Of a stretch of 64,000 nt of DNA, positions 1 to 8,843 are shown one piece after another (position 1 is the first letter of the stretch; every line of letters begins with the position of its first letter). This DNA is from JBQLZO01 sp052168315. GTDB lineage: Bacteria > Planctomycetota > Phycisphaerae > Phycisphaerales > UBA1924. The notes beneath the pieces were generated by a model. That model was not told the origin of the DNA. It saw nothing but the letters and a program-made list of their open reading frames with translations, and made no database searches. The stretch is from NCBI GenBank assembly GCA_052168315.1, contig JBQLZO010000050.1, positions 1 through 64,000 of the forward strand. The letters run 5' to 3'. A program made the translations under genes and the position numbers.

Positions 1-3000
1 GATCCAGCATGCCGCCGCCGAGGTTGAGCAGCACGAGGACCGCATCATCGCCGCTGAGCGCCACCGCCACATCCACCGCGCCCGAGTTGTCCACATCGCC
101 CACGGCCAGCGCCACCGGCAACAGCCCGACTCCGATCGGCGGCTGCGGTGTGAACACGCCGAGCCCGTTGTTGGCCAGGCGCTGCACCGTGCCATCCAGC
201 GCGTTGGCGATGACCAGGTCCACGACGCCGGGCGCTGCGAACGCATCGGCGACGATGTCGGCCGGGCCGCTGCCGACGGAGATGGTCCCGCCGGGCGCGA
301 AGCTCGCGCCGGTGTTGCTCAGCAGGCTCACGGTGTTCGAGCCGGCGTTGGTCACGGCGATGTCGAGGATGCCCAGGCCGCGGAGATCGCCCAGTGCGAT
401 CCCGCTCGGCTGGGCGCCGACGGGGAACTGCTGGGCGCTGAAGCTCGTGCCATCGCCATCGTTGTAGAGCACGAGCACGGAGCCGGGATCGGCCGGGCTC
501 GGGCCGAGCAGGGTGATGGCGATGTCATCGCGGGCATCGCCGTCGAGATCGCCGACCGCGAGGGCCGTGGGGGTGCCATCGACGCCGACCTCGTCGGGGT
601 CGCCGAAGCCGAGGAGGTTGGCCAGGAGATCGACGGTGACGATGGCCGAGGAGCCCGGCGGGCCGTCGCTGCCAGCGCCTGACTCGGCGTACTGCAGCCG
701 CATGTATCGGCCCTCGGTCAGTCCGGGCATGAAGGCGACATCGAAGCGCGACTGGGATGAATCGAACTCCGTGGCCGAGAGGACCTCGAAGCCCTGCCCG
801 TTCGACGGCTCGAACCCGGGATCGAGTTCCACGAGCAGGCCGCCGCCGAGCTGGGCTGATCCGTTCACAATCAGCGCCGAGGGATCGCTTCCGACTCGGA
901 GCCGCAGCGTGCCGGAGATGCCCTCGCCGCCGGTCGCCGCACCGATCTGGGAGTAATCGCCTTGGATGGTGATCGTGCCGGCCTGAGGCGAAGGGCCATC
1001 GAGCCCCGGCGTCACTGACCCGGCGTTGAAGACCGACCCACTGATGACGCCATCACCGCCGACAGCGCCGGAAGGCTGGATGTTCAGACCGATGCCGACG
1101 CCCGGCGCCTCGAGTTGCCCACCATTCATGAGGATGATCTCGCCCTGCCCCAAGCCTCCCACCGCGATCGGTTGGGCCAGTTCGCGCCAGATTGAACCGG
1201 GGCCGTCGATGGTCACGGTTGCCTCTGAGCCCGGCTCCTGGCCCAACACGAGCGGGCCGGCGGTCGTGGTCTCAACCAGCGCTCCGCCAGAGATGAGCAC
1301 CGAGGCGATGCCATCCTGTGCGATCGTCAGACCGGGCGAGGCGAGCACGAGCGAGCCGGATGCTCCGCTGACTGCGATCGTCACCGTCGCGTCCGCCTGT
1401 TCGGCGATTACGATGGGCTCGATGAAGTCCGTCGCCACAAACGACCCGCCATCGATCTGCACCGAAGTCTCGCCTTGACGCCCGATTTTGATCATGGATC
1501 TGGCCGAATTGCCGATGCCTGCGATCGTCAGTGCTCCCGCACTGAGTACCTCGACCTCTGCAATCGGGCCCACCCCCTCGCCGAGCGTCAGATCGCCCAC
1601 GATCGAAGCCGACCCGCCGTTCTGAATCGTGAGACGCCCTTCCCCTGAAGAACCGATCGAGACATCGCCGCCGGCGAACCACGCCGCGTTGTCGCCCTCG
1701 ATCGTGAACTGCCCCCGTCCGCCCGCGCCGATCTCGGCATCGGTTGTTTCCAGGGCGATCGGCGTGGGTCCGTTGCTGCTGACAAACCCCTGCGCCAGCG
1801 ATGGTGCCAGAGCGGCCACCCGGAGCGAGGGTCGGGGCTGGAACGGTGCGAGCGCTCTGATGGTGGCCGGGGAGAACGACTGGAACGAGATGGCCCGCGC
1901 AGCGAGAAGGTCGATCGCATGGACCATCACATTCTCCGTCAGGAACACGGTGATGGGCGTGCCGGGACTGTCGAAGATCGCGTTCGTGAACTCGCCTGGA
2001 ACGAGGCCACCTTCCCACGCCGTCGGGCTGTTGAACAGGACGCTGCTGCTGCCGGCCGGCGGCGCGAAGAACGCATCGTCGATGTCCGGGATCAACTGGC
2101 GTTCGTACGCACCGATGTCGGCGATCGCGGAGCCGTTCTCATCACCGTCGATGGGGCGGGGATTGCCGTCGAAGTCATCGGCTGGCACAACGATGGTCGC
2201 ACACGCAGTGCCGAAAGATGATTGCGCGGCGTCAACGGCGAGTGAGCCTGGTTGTAATCGGAGGTCATCGTCGGCGGTGCCGGGGAGATTGTCCGGCCCG
2301 TCGGCATCGACGAAGAATGGATTGCCGGTGAGATTGTTGCATGCCAGCGGTGACCCTGTGCCCGACAGTATGGCTCCGTTCTGCCAGAAGATGGAATTCG
2401 TGTACTGCAACTGCCCAGCGGCGCCAGTGCCCGGTGCGACTGGGACCATCGCCGTTCCGTTGTTGAAGAACGTGCAGAAACCCACGAACGGGCGCTCCTG
2501 ACTCGCGCCAGAGGACACCTCGCCCACGGTCCTCAGACCGGCAGAGTTCGAGTTGAACACGCAATTGGTGATGCCGACGCTGAGGCTCGTGCTGTCCCCG
2601 CCGCAGGACGCAAAGAACCAGCATCCGGTGCCATTGAGTCGGAACTCGCTTCGGCGAACGCTGCCGTACTTGGTTCGAGAGAATATCCCGATCCCATTGC
2701 CAATGTACCTGGAGTCTTCAACCAGTATGCGGCCCGCGCAGGCGCCTGCCACCTCATAAATCTGGATGCCATACGCGTTGTCGATGAAGTCACAATGCCT
2801 CACGATCAGGCCATCCGAAGTGGGACCACCCGCTCTGGTCCCGGCGATTCCGGCATTTGAATTGTCGATGAAGTTGCAAAACTCGAAGACATCTGTGCCC
2901 GAGACGTTGAATCCTCCGAGCAGTTGGACCGCGCCATAGAGCGGGGCATTGGTCGCGTCCGGTGGGTTCGTGTTTTCAGAGATCGTGCAATTCCGGACAG

Positions 3001-3676
3001 TGATCCGCGCGTTCCCGCGGACGAGGATCGCCGAGCCTCCGCCGTTCGCGGGCGAACCGATGCTGTTGCCGCGCTCGATGATCAGGCCGTCGATCACGGT
3101 CGTGCTGTTGGTGCCGTTGCAGTCGACGATGTGATGGGAGTTGTCGGCGTTCGTCCCTTCCGGGAGCGCATCATCCTGCAGCAGATCGCCCGTGAGGATC
3201 GTTGGATTCGACGCGATGCTGCGCTGGTTCAGGCTGGTCTCTCCGCCGGCGAAACCGCCGTAGAGCGTCAGATGCTGGCAGAGCTGGAACGAAGCGGTTC
3301 GATCGCCCGTTCCCATCGGGGCCGCCTCCGATCGATCCGCGAAGTGCAGCCCCTCCGCGATCCAGATCTCGACGGGGTTGGACACGCTCGCGCTGGCGCA
3401 TCCATGGGCGACGGCATCCTGGAGATAGCGATAGGCGGTGCCCCATGACGCTCCATCTCCCCCCGCGGAGGCGTCTGGGTCCACGCGGAGGATGGTCTGG
3501 GCGCGGAGCGTGGATCCGGTGCCAAGCAGGAGCACGAGCGCCCATAGGACGCGAAGTCTCCGCGCGCACCGCCCGGTGGCGCGCGCTCGCGACTCGGTCA
3601 CCACAGGAGGCACCCGACGCCAATCAACGGAACACGCCGCGCCGGCCCCCATGCGTCCGCGCTCTGTGCCACCCAT
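1..3676 (-). CDS. Secreted beta-helix / FG-GAP repeat protein (3' end outside window)
   Basis: The frame is open without a stop from the ATG at 3676 to the window edge, giving at least 1225 residues. The start has a good ribosome site (AGAGGAG, six bases upstream). A basic, then hydrophobic signal segment lies near residues 38-60, ending in an Ala-Gln cleavage-like site. Next comes a right-handed parallel beta-helix region. It closes with the asparagine/proline pattern and DIGAYE of the 'choice-of-anchor Q' family (near residue 515). Then follow glycine/threonine-rich beta-strand repeats of the autotransporter type, and finally FG-GAP/VCBS-like repeats (GDxDxDxxxDxAV) that run off the edge. 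Probably a surface or extracellular structural or adhesive protein; no catalytic residues are visible. The domain order is read directly; the location is inferred from the signal peptide. Confidence 0.85.
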   Translation of the reverse strand, partial: MGGTERGRMGAGAACSVDWRRVPPVVTESRARATGRCARRLRVLWALVLLLGTGSTLRAQTILRVDPDASAGGDGASWGTAYRYLQDAVAHGCASASVSNPVEIWIAEGLHFADRSEAAPMGTGDRTASFQLCQHLTLYGGFAGGETSLNQRSIASNPTILTGDLLQDDALPEGTNADNSHHIVDCNGTNSTTVIDGLIIERGNSIGSPANGGGSAILVRGNARITVRNCTISENTNPPDATNAPLYGAVQLLGGFNVSGTDVFEFCNFIDNSNAGIAGTRAGGPTSDGLIVRHCDFIDNAYGIQIYEVAGACAGRILVEDSRYIGNGIGIFSRTKYGSVRRSEFRLNGTGCWFFASCGGDSTSLSVGITNCVFNSNSAGLRTVGEVSSGASQERPFVGFCTFFNNGTAMVPVAPGTGAAGQLQYTNSIFWQNGAILSGTGSPLACNNLTGNPFFVDADGPDNLPGTADDDLRLQPGSLAVDAAQSSFGTACATIVVPADDFDGNPRPIDGDENGSAIADIGAYERQLIPDIDDAFFAPPAGSSSVLFNSPTAWEGGLVPGEFTNAIFDSPGTPITVFLTENVMVHAIDLLAARAISFQSFSPATIRALAPFQPRPSLRVAALAPSLAQGFVSSNGPTPIALETTDAEIGAGGRGQFTIEGDNAAWFAGGDVSIGSSGEGRLTIQNGGSASIVGDLTLGEGVGPIAEVEVLSAGALTIAGIGNSARSMIKIGRQGETSVQIDGGSFVATDFIEPIVIAEQADATVTIAVSGASGSLVLASPGLTIAQDGIASVLISGGALVETTTAGPLVLGQEPGSEATVTIDGPGSIWRELAQPIAVGGLGQGEIILMNGGQLEAPGVGIGLNIQPSGAVGGDGVISGSVFNAGSVTPGLDGPSPQAGTITIQGDYSQIGAATGGEGISGTLRLRVGSDPSALIVNGSAQLGGGLLVELDPGFEPSNGQGFEVLSATEFDSSQSRFDVAFMPGLTEGRYMRLQYAESGAGSDGPPGSSAIVTVDLLANLLGFGDPDEVGVDGTPTALAVGDLDGDARDDIAITLLGPSPADPGSVLVLYNDGDGTSFSAQQFPVGAQPSGIALGDLRGLGILDIAVTNAGSNTVSLLSNTGASFAPGGTISVGSGPADIVADAFAAPGVVDLVIANALDGTVQRLANNGLGVFTPQPPIGVGLLPVALAVGDVDNSGAVDVAVALSGDDAVLVLLNLGGGMLD

Positions 3677-4027
3677 ATCTGACTCCTCTGAAGCTGGCTC
3701 TCCGCGAGGCGGAAGTCGCGTCAACCGCGATGATCGATCGCATGATGACTATCCCCGATCGTGGTGCCACTCGAACATACCTGAGATGCGATGATTGCCC
3801 CAGAGCTCCGACAGGAATCGACTCGCGAATGGTGCGTGCGGGCGCGCTCTGGCATCCGGCAGCATCCGGGCCCCATAATCACCCGATCGATGCCGGAGAG
3901 GGAGAGATTGTGGCGGGGCCGGTGCGGTTCGCCGGATTGACCTGGCATTGAGATTTCGAGGTCCGCGCCCCATCGGCCCCGCACTCACTCCCGCCTCTGG
4001 CACGCCCCTTGCGTCCCGCTCCCGGCG
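3677..4027. other. Divergent intergenic region upstream of flgL
   Basis: Separates the minus-strand beta-helix gene from flgL. The only recognisable element is the sigma-54-type site at 3998-4014. I see no small gene or structured RNA in it. Confidence 0.5.
3998..4014 (+). promoter_or_regulatory. Sigma-54 (-24/-12) promoter element before flgL
   Basis: TGGCACG at 3998-4004, four bases, then TTGC at 4009-4012. The GG and GC doublets are separated by exactly 10 bases, as RpoN requires. It matches the consensus TGGCACG-N4-TTGC at every fixed base. The predicted start of transcription (about 4024) is only four bases before the flgL ATG, so the transcript would be almost leaderless or would start slightly differently. 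Sigma-54 control of mid/late flagellar genes is known in several phyla. Confidence 0.7.
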
Positions 4028-6043
4028 ATGTCCTCGATCCCCGCAAATCTCGCACGCGTTCCCAACCTGCTGTCCTCGCAGACGCTGCTGCGCCATCTCA
4101 CCGGCACCAATGTCGGGCTCCTGGAGGCGCAGGAGCAGCTCTCGACCGGGCGGCGGATCGTCCGTGGGTCGGACGACCCGATCGGGGCGGCGCTCGTGGG
4201 GCTGCTGGACAACAAGCTGGAGACCACGGACCAGCGCGAGCGAAACCTATCGCACGCATCCTCCACGCTCGACACCATCGATGCGATCCTCGGCGAGATT
4301 TCTGACCTTTCTCAGGAAGCGCGGTCCATCGCGCTGTCTCAGGTCGGCGTCGGTTCGGACGCGACCACCCGCAAGCAGCAGTCCACCGTGATCGGGCAGC
4401 TCAAGCTCGAGCTGTTCCAGGCCATCAATCGTGACTTCGTCGGCGTCTCGCTGTTCGCGGGCTCCAAGTCCGGCTCCCCGGCCTACGAGCCGTTCTACGG
4501 CGGGTACCGCTACCTTGGCGACGACAAGGGCCTGGCCACCGATCTCGGGTTTGGGCTCGAGTTTCCGATCACGATCAACGCCCAGACGGCCGTGGGCGCG
4601 ACCTCCGCCCGCGTCAAGGGCGATGTCGATCTGGACCCGATCCTCACGCCCGATACCTTCCTCACCGACCTCCGCGGGCCGATGGCCATCAACGACGATG
4701 AGATGGGCGCCATCACCGTCACGGTCACCAATGGCGGGGATCCGAACACCTTCACCATCGATCTGAGCAATGCCGAGACGGTTGGCGATGTCCAGGACCT
4801 GCTCAACCAGCAGATCGAGGCCAACGCCCCGGGCGCGCTGGCCGGCGTCGGCGTCGGCGTGACCATCGACCGGTTCTCCGTGACCGTCGCGGCCGGGTAC
4901 ACCATTACCTTCGACGATGGCGGGGTCGGGCAGACCGCCGCGGCCCTCGGGCTCGACGGCATCGAGTACGCCCCGGGGGTGACCACCGATCCCGACGACA
5001 CCGCCGACCTCAATCCGAAGATCACCGACCGGACGCTCCTGTCGGACCTCGATCCCACAGATGCGCTCGAGTTCGGGGAGATCCGCTTCACCAACGGCGA
5101 TCGCTCCGGCACCGTCACCATCGACCCGGACATGACCGTCGGCCAGTTCCGGCAGGCGGTCGCGCAGCTCGACCTGGGCATCGCCGTAAGCATCAGCGAT
5201 AATGGCGACTCCCTCGATGTCATCAACCAGGTCGCGGGCCTGCGCATGTCCGTGGCCGAATCCGGGGGCACGCTCTCGGCGACCACGCTGGGCATCCGGT
5301 CCCTGCAGGCGTCCACGCCCACGACGCTCCTCAACGACGGGCGCGGCGTCGAGATCGCACACGGGCATCTCGACCCCGACACCGGACTTCCGGACCCCCA
5401 GTACAACAACGACTTCCAGGTCAACCTCTCGGATGGCACCTCGTTCACCGTCGACCTCACGCCCGACGACATGGTCTCCATCCAGTCGGTGATCGATCGC
5501 ATCAATCAGGAGGCGACCGACCAGGGGATCGCGGGCTTCACCGCATCGCTGAACCCGGATGGCAACGGGATCATGCTCGCCGACACCCTCGGCGGGGCGG
5601 ACGCGATCTCGGTGACGACGCTGAACGGATTCGCGGCCGAGGATCTCGGGCTGCTCAACGCCCAGTCCTCGGCGGGGCAGTTGATAGGCGAGGATCGCGC
5701 GACGGTGGCCGTGGACTCGCTGTTCACGACGCTGATCGACCTTGAGCGATCGCTGGCGACCAACGACGAGCGTGGCATTCAGTTTGCGACCGCGAAGTTC
5801 GATGCCGACATCGACCGGGCCGCGACCGCCCGGGCGATGGTCGGGAGCCGCGCCCAGCGCGTCGAGGCGACGATCGAGCGACTCCAGCTCGAGCGGACCC
5901 GCGACGAGGCGATCCGCTCGCAGATCAGGGATGTGGACCCGTTCGAGGTGTCCACGAGATTCCAGCTCCTCCAGGCCCAGCTCCAGACGACCATCGCCGC
6001 AGCCGCCCAGAACCGACCGCTCTCGCTCCTCTCCTTCCTCTAG
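4028..6043 (+). CDS. flgL: Flagellar hook-associated protein 3 (hook-filament junction)
   Basis: The N-terminal ~150 residues have the flagellin/FlgL helical pattern (LSTGRRI...SDDPI, then heptad-rich helices), and the last ~110 residues form the matching C-terminal helices. At 671 residues it is about twice the E. coli FlgL length. The extra length is three flagellin hook-IN-type repeats (roughly residues 230-310, 345-430 and 455-550), which would be exposed on the outside. FlgL joins the hook to the filament and is exported by the flagellar type III system. It precedes fliW, csrA and two flagellin genes in the same direction. A non-filament flagellin is the main alternative, but the lack of the flagellin MxxINxN start and the gene order favour FlgL. 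Confidence 0.85.
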   Translation: MSSIPANLARVPNLLSSQTLLRHLTGTNVGLLEAQEQLSTGRRIVRGSDDPIGAALVGLLDNKLETTDQRERNLSHASSTLDTIDAILGEISDLSQEARSIALSQVGVGSDATTRKQQSTVIGQLKLELFQAINRDFVGVSLFAGSKSGSPAYEPFYGGYRYLGDDKGLATDLGFGLEFPITINAQTAVGATSARVKGDVDLDPILTPDTFLTDLRGPMAINDDEMGAITVTVTNGGDPNTFTIDLSNAETVGDVQDLLNQQIEANAPGALAGVGVGVTIDRFSVTVAAGYTITFDDGGVGQTAAALGLDGIEYAPGVTTDPDDTADLNPKITDRTLLSDLDPTDALEFGEIRFTNGDRSGTVTIDPDMTVGQFRQAVAQLDLGIAVSISDNGDSLDVINQVAGLRMSVAESGGTLSATTLGIRSLQASTPTTLLNDGRGVEIAHGHLDPDTGLPDPQYNNDFQVNLSDGTSFTVDLTPDDMVSIQSVIDRINQEATDQGIAGFTASLNPDGNGIMLADTLGGADAISVTTLNGFAAEDLGLLNAQSSAGQLIGEDRATVAVDSLFTTLIDLERSLATNDERGIQFATAKFDADIDRAATARAMVGSRAQRVEATIERLQLERTRDEAIRSQIRDVDPFEVSTRFQLLQAQLQTTIAAAAQNRPLSLLSFL

Positions 6044-6065
6044 CGGCATCCCAGTCAGACAGACA

Positions 6066-6089
6066 CCCGCGGGCGCTTCGCCCGGCGGG
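6066..6089 (+). terminator. GC-rich hairpin after flgL
   Basis: Inverted repeat with a ten-pair stem, one bulged G and a three-base loop, beginning 22 bases after the flgL stop. There is no T-run after it, so it may be a weak or Rho-assisted terminator or an mRNA-stabilising hairpin. Confidence 0.35.
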
Positions 6090-6247
6090 CACGGAAGCGG
6101 AGGGCCAACGCCCGCCGCGTCCATTCGGAACCCAGCGTCCGCGGCGGCCAGCCAGGCCCGACACCGCCGCATCGCGCCGTTGTCATAGTCGACGACGGGG
6201 CAGGACGCGCCAGGACGGCGACGGGCCGCAGCCCCCAGGAGCGACCG

Positions 6248-6697
6248 ATGGAGATCCGGACCTCACGATTCGGGACCGTCGAAGTCGATGATGCGATCAT
6301 CATCACCTTCCCGAAGGGACTGCTCGGCTTCCCCGAGCACACCCGATTCTGCCTGCTCAGGCCCGCCGATGACTCGGCGATGCTCTGGCTCCAGTCCTGC
6401 GACGACCCGGGCCTCGCGTTCGTGGTCACCGACCCGGGGCTGTTCGTCAAGGACTACCACATCCCCATCCGGAGCGACCAGATGGACGGGCTGCGGCTCG
6501 ATTCCATCGAGGATGCCCAGCTGCTGGTCATCGTCAACAAGGTCGACTCCGTGCTCACGGGCAACCTGCAGGGACCACTCGTGATCAACACCACCGCAAG
6601 GATCGGCGACCAGCTCGTCCTCATCGACAAGCGCTGGACGACGCGGCACCCGCTTGTGGAGACGACGCTCTCGAAGCGTCAGGCGATCCCCGCCTGA
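6248..6697 (+). CDS. fliW: Flagellar assembly factor FliW
   Basis: 149 residues, full family length. It shows the FliW signatures near the N-terminus (RFGxxEVDDxxIIxFPKGLLGFP) and in the middle (LxVxDPxxF..Y). In Bacillus and relatives FliW binds free flagellin; once flagellin is exported, FliW binds CsrA and relieves repression of flagellin translation. The adjacent csrA and flagellin genes fit that three-part switch. The ATG at 6248 is preceded by AGGAG at seven bases. Encoded just upstream of csrA. Confidence 0.95.
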   Translation: MEIRTSRFGTVEVDDAIIITFPKGLLGFPEHTRFCLLRPADDSAMLWLQSCDDPGLAFVVTDPGLFVKDYHIPIRSDQMDGLRLDSIEDAQLLVIVNKVDSVLTGNLQGPLVINTTARIGDQLVLIDKRWTTRHPLVETTLSKRQAIPA

Positions 6698-6820
6698 CAC
6701 AACGAGTTCGTCCGCTTCCACTCGCCGCGTCGGAGGGGACTTCGGGGGATGGTGCGCGCCGCGGGCAAACGCCCTGCTGCGCACCGTGCAGAGCGTCCAG
6801 CCAAGGAAGGAGCCCGGCCC

Positions 6821-7192
6821 ATGCTGGTGCTTTCCCGCTTGCGTGACGAGGCCATCATGATCGGCGACGAGATCGAGATCACGGTGGTCGAAGTCCGCGG
6901 AGACAAAGTCAGACTCGGCATCAACGCCCCGCCCAGGATCGCCGTGCATCGCAAGGAGATCTACGAGGCGATCAGATCAGAGAACGAATCCGCTTCCAGA
7001 GCGACTCTCCCGGAACTGGTGGAACTGGCACAGTGGGCCAGACCCGGCGGAGCGACTGGCATGCGGCTTGCGTGCAAGATCCCCGCAGAGACCGGCCCCG
7101 GACAGGAACACGGAGCCGGCAAGCCCGCGCCGGAGACCCGTCCGGCGCAACCGCAGATCAGCGCCCGTAGGCCCGTCAGGCGAGCCTCCTGA
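6821..7192 (+). CDS. csrA: Carbon storage / flagellin translation regulator CsrA with long C-terminal tail
   Basis: The first ~60 residues are a complete CsrA core: MLVLSRLRDEAI start, EITVVEVRGDKVRLGI strands, and the RNA-binding APPxxxVHRKEI segment. CsrA dimers bind GGA-containing mRNA leaders and block ribosomes. I start at 6821, where the canonical N-terminus follows an AAGGAAGGA site; an upstream in-frame start at 6749 would add 24 unrelated residues. The protein is 123 residues, far longer than the usual 60-80. The last ~60 residues are Pro/Ala/Arg-rich with no family match I know. The DNA coding this tail also contains a sigma-54 promoter for the downstream flagellin, so the tail may partly reflect constraint on regulatory DNA. 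Confidence 0.92.
   Translation: MLVLSRLRDEAIMIGDEIEITVVEVRGDKVRLGINAPPRIAVHRKEIYEAIRSENESASRATLPELVELAQWARPGGATGMRLACKIPAETGPGQEHGAGKPAPETRPAQPQISARRPVRRAS
7057..7073 (+). promoter_or_regulatory. Sigma-54 (-24/-12) promoter element inside csrA, for fliC1
   Basis: TGGCATG at 7057-7063, four bases, then TTGC at 7068-7071; GG and GC are again exactly 10 bases apart. One mismatch to the TGGCACG-N4-TTGC consensus. It lies in the csrA 3' coding sequence and would start transcription near 7083, giving the flagellin mRNA a leader of about 210 bases. Confidence 0.65.
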
Positions 7193-7292
7193 CGAACGAC
7201 CCCACGGGCAGAGCATCGGTCGGGGGGATTCACCGGATCGAATCGAAGGCGAGCGGCGGACGCCGCGGCCGACGCAATCACGGAGGATTGCA

Positions 7293-8843
7293 ATGACTCG
7301 GATCAATTCCAATGTGTCGAGCCTGCTCGCCCAGGCGAACCTGTCCAAGGCGAACGCGAACCTCGATGTGAGGCTCCAGCGGCTCGCGACCGGGCTCCGC
7401 ATCAACCGCGGCGCCGACGACCCCGCCGGGCTCATTGTCTCGGAGCGGCTCCGCACGGAGGTGCGCGGTTTCGAGCAGGGCATCCGCAACTCGGAGCGAG
7501 CGGCGAATGTCATCCGGACCACCGAATCCGGGCTCGCCGAGGTGAACGAGCTGCTCAACTCGATCAAGTCCCTCGTCGTCGAGGCCGCCAACACCGGCGC
7601 CTTCTCGATCGAGGAGATCCGGGCCAACCAGCTCCAGATCGACTCCGCGATCGACTCGATCACCAGGATCTCCAACACCTCCTCGTTCGCGGGGCTCAAG
7701 CTCCTCAATGGGTCGCTCGGATACCAGGTCTCGGGCGCCGATGCGAGCGATGTCGTCAAGACCAAGGTCTACGGCGCCGCGTTCTACGGACGCGAGAATG
7801 TCCAGATCGATGTCGAGGTGCTCAACTCGGCCCAGACCGGATCCGTGTTCTTCAACACGAATTTCAACGCCATCAACGGCGCCTACACGGACGGTGTGCT
7901 CCCCTCCGATGTCACCCTCGAGATCGCGGGGCCGGACGGCGTCACCGAACTCACCTTCGTGTCCGGCACCACGATTGACGATGTCGTGGCCGCGATCAAC
8001 CTCCGCTCTCCCATCACGGGCATCGAGGCCGTGCGCCAGTCCGCCGCCGATGGGTCATCCGGCATCATCATCCGGTCCGTCGGGTACGGATCCAACGCCT
8101 TCGCATCCGTCGAACGGCTCTCGGGCGGCGAGGCGTTCACCTTCGCCAAGAACCTCGACGGAGTGCCCGGCCCGAACATCGACTGGGGCACGCCGGCGAC
8201 ATGGACCACCGCTTCGCGGGATGAGGGACGGAATGTCGTCGCCCTGCTCAACGGCTCGGTCATCAACGGCGATGGCATCAACCTCTCGCTGAGGAACCCT
8301 GAGCTCGACATCGAGATCGAGCTGACCGAGGCCTTCGGCACCACCGTCAACGGCACGCCCGAGACCTTCCACATTACCGGCGGCGGCTCGACCTTCCAGC
8401 TCGGCCCGGATGTGACCGCCCAGCAGCAGGTCAACATCGGCGTCGACTCCGTGGCCGCGACCCGCCTCGGCGGGGCATTCGTCAGTCTGGCCGACGGCTC
8501 GCAGGAGGTCCAGTTCCTCTCCTCCCTGAAGACGGGCGGGCCCAACGCCCTCGAGGATGGGAACCTGCTCAACGCATCGGAGATCCTCGACCGAGCCATC
8601 GACGAGATCACCATCCTCCGAGGCCGCCTGGGCGCCTTCGAACGGAATGTCCTGGACACCAACATCCGGTCCCTCCAGACCGGCGTCGAGAACCTCTCGG
8701 CCAGCGAGTCCATCATCCGTGATGCCGACTTCGCACGCGAGACATCCGAGCTGACGCGGGCGCAGATCCTCGTCCAGTCCGGCACCTCGGTGCTCGGGAT
8801 CGCGAACTCCAACGCACAGAATGTGCTCCAGCTGCTCGGCTAA
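7293..8843 (+). CDS. fliC: Flagellin (first copy)
   Basis: 516 residues. The N-terminal flagellin domain (about 1-140: MTRINSNVSSL, LATGLRINRGADDPAGL) and C-terminal domain (about 430-516, ending in NVLQLLG) are intact. A flagellin-IN-type insert lies near residues 200-270. It forms the filament after export. I chose the ATG at 7293 because it gives the canonical N-terminus and follows an ACGGAGGA site; the open frame extends further upstream without homology. The GGA-rich leader and neighbouring fliW and csrA suggest translational repression by CsrA; the sigma-54 element at 7057 suggests transcriptional control. A strong terminator follows. Confidence 0.95.
   Translation: MTRINSNVSSLLAQANLSKANANLDVRLQRLATGLRINRGADDPAGLIVSERLRTEVRGFEQGIRNSERAANVIRTTESGLAEVNELLNSIKSLVVEAANTGAFSIEEIRANQLQIDSAIDSITRISNTSSFAGLKLLNGSLGYQVSGADASDVVKTKVYGAAFYGRENVQIDVEVLNSAQTGSVFFNTNFNAINGAYTDGVLPSDVTLEIAGPDGVTELTFVSGTTIDDVVAAINLRSPITGIEAVRQSAADGSSGIIIRSVGYGSNAFASVERLSGGEAFTFAKNLDGVPGPNIDWGTPATWTTASRDEGRNVVALLNGSVINGDGINLSLRNPELDIEIELTEAFGTTVNGTPETFHITGGGSTFQLGPDVTAQQQVNIGVDSVAATRLGGAFVSLADGSQEVQFLSSLKTGGPNALEDGNLLNASEILDRAIDEITILRGRLGAFERNVLDTNIRSLQTGVENLSASESIIRDADFARETSELTRAQILVQSGTSVLGIANSNAQNVLQLLG

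Noticed and set aside
1272..2018. Minus-strand open frame of 248 codons inside the first gene
   Set aside because: It is in a different frame from the beta-helix gene, which is continuously open and has the recognisable domains.
4247..6172. Open minus-strand frame of 641 codons opposite flgL
   Set aside because: Antisense shadow of flgL in high-GC DNA; its Arg/Gly/Asp composition does not look like a protein.
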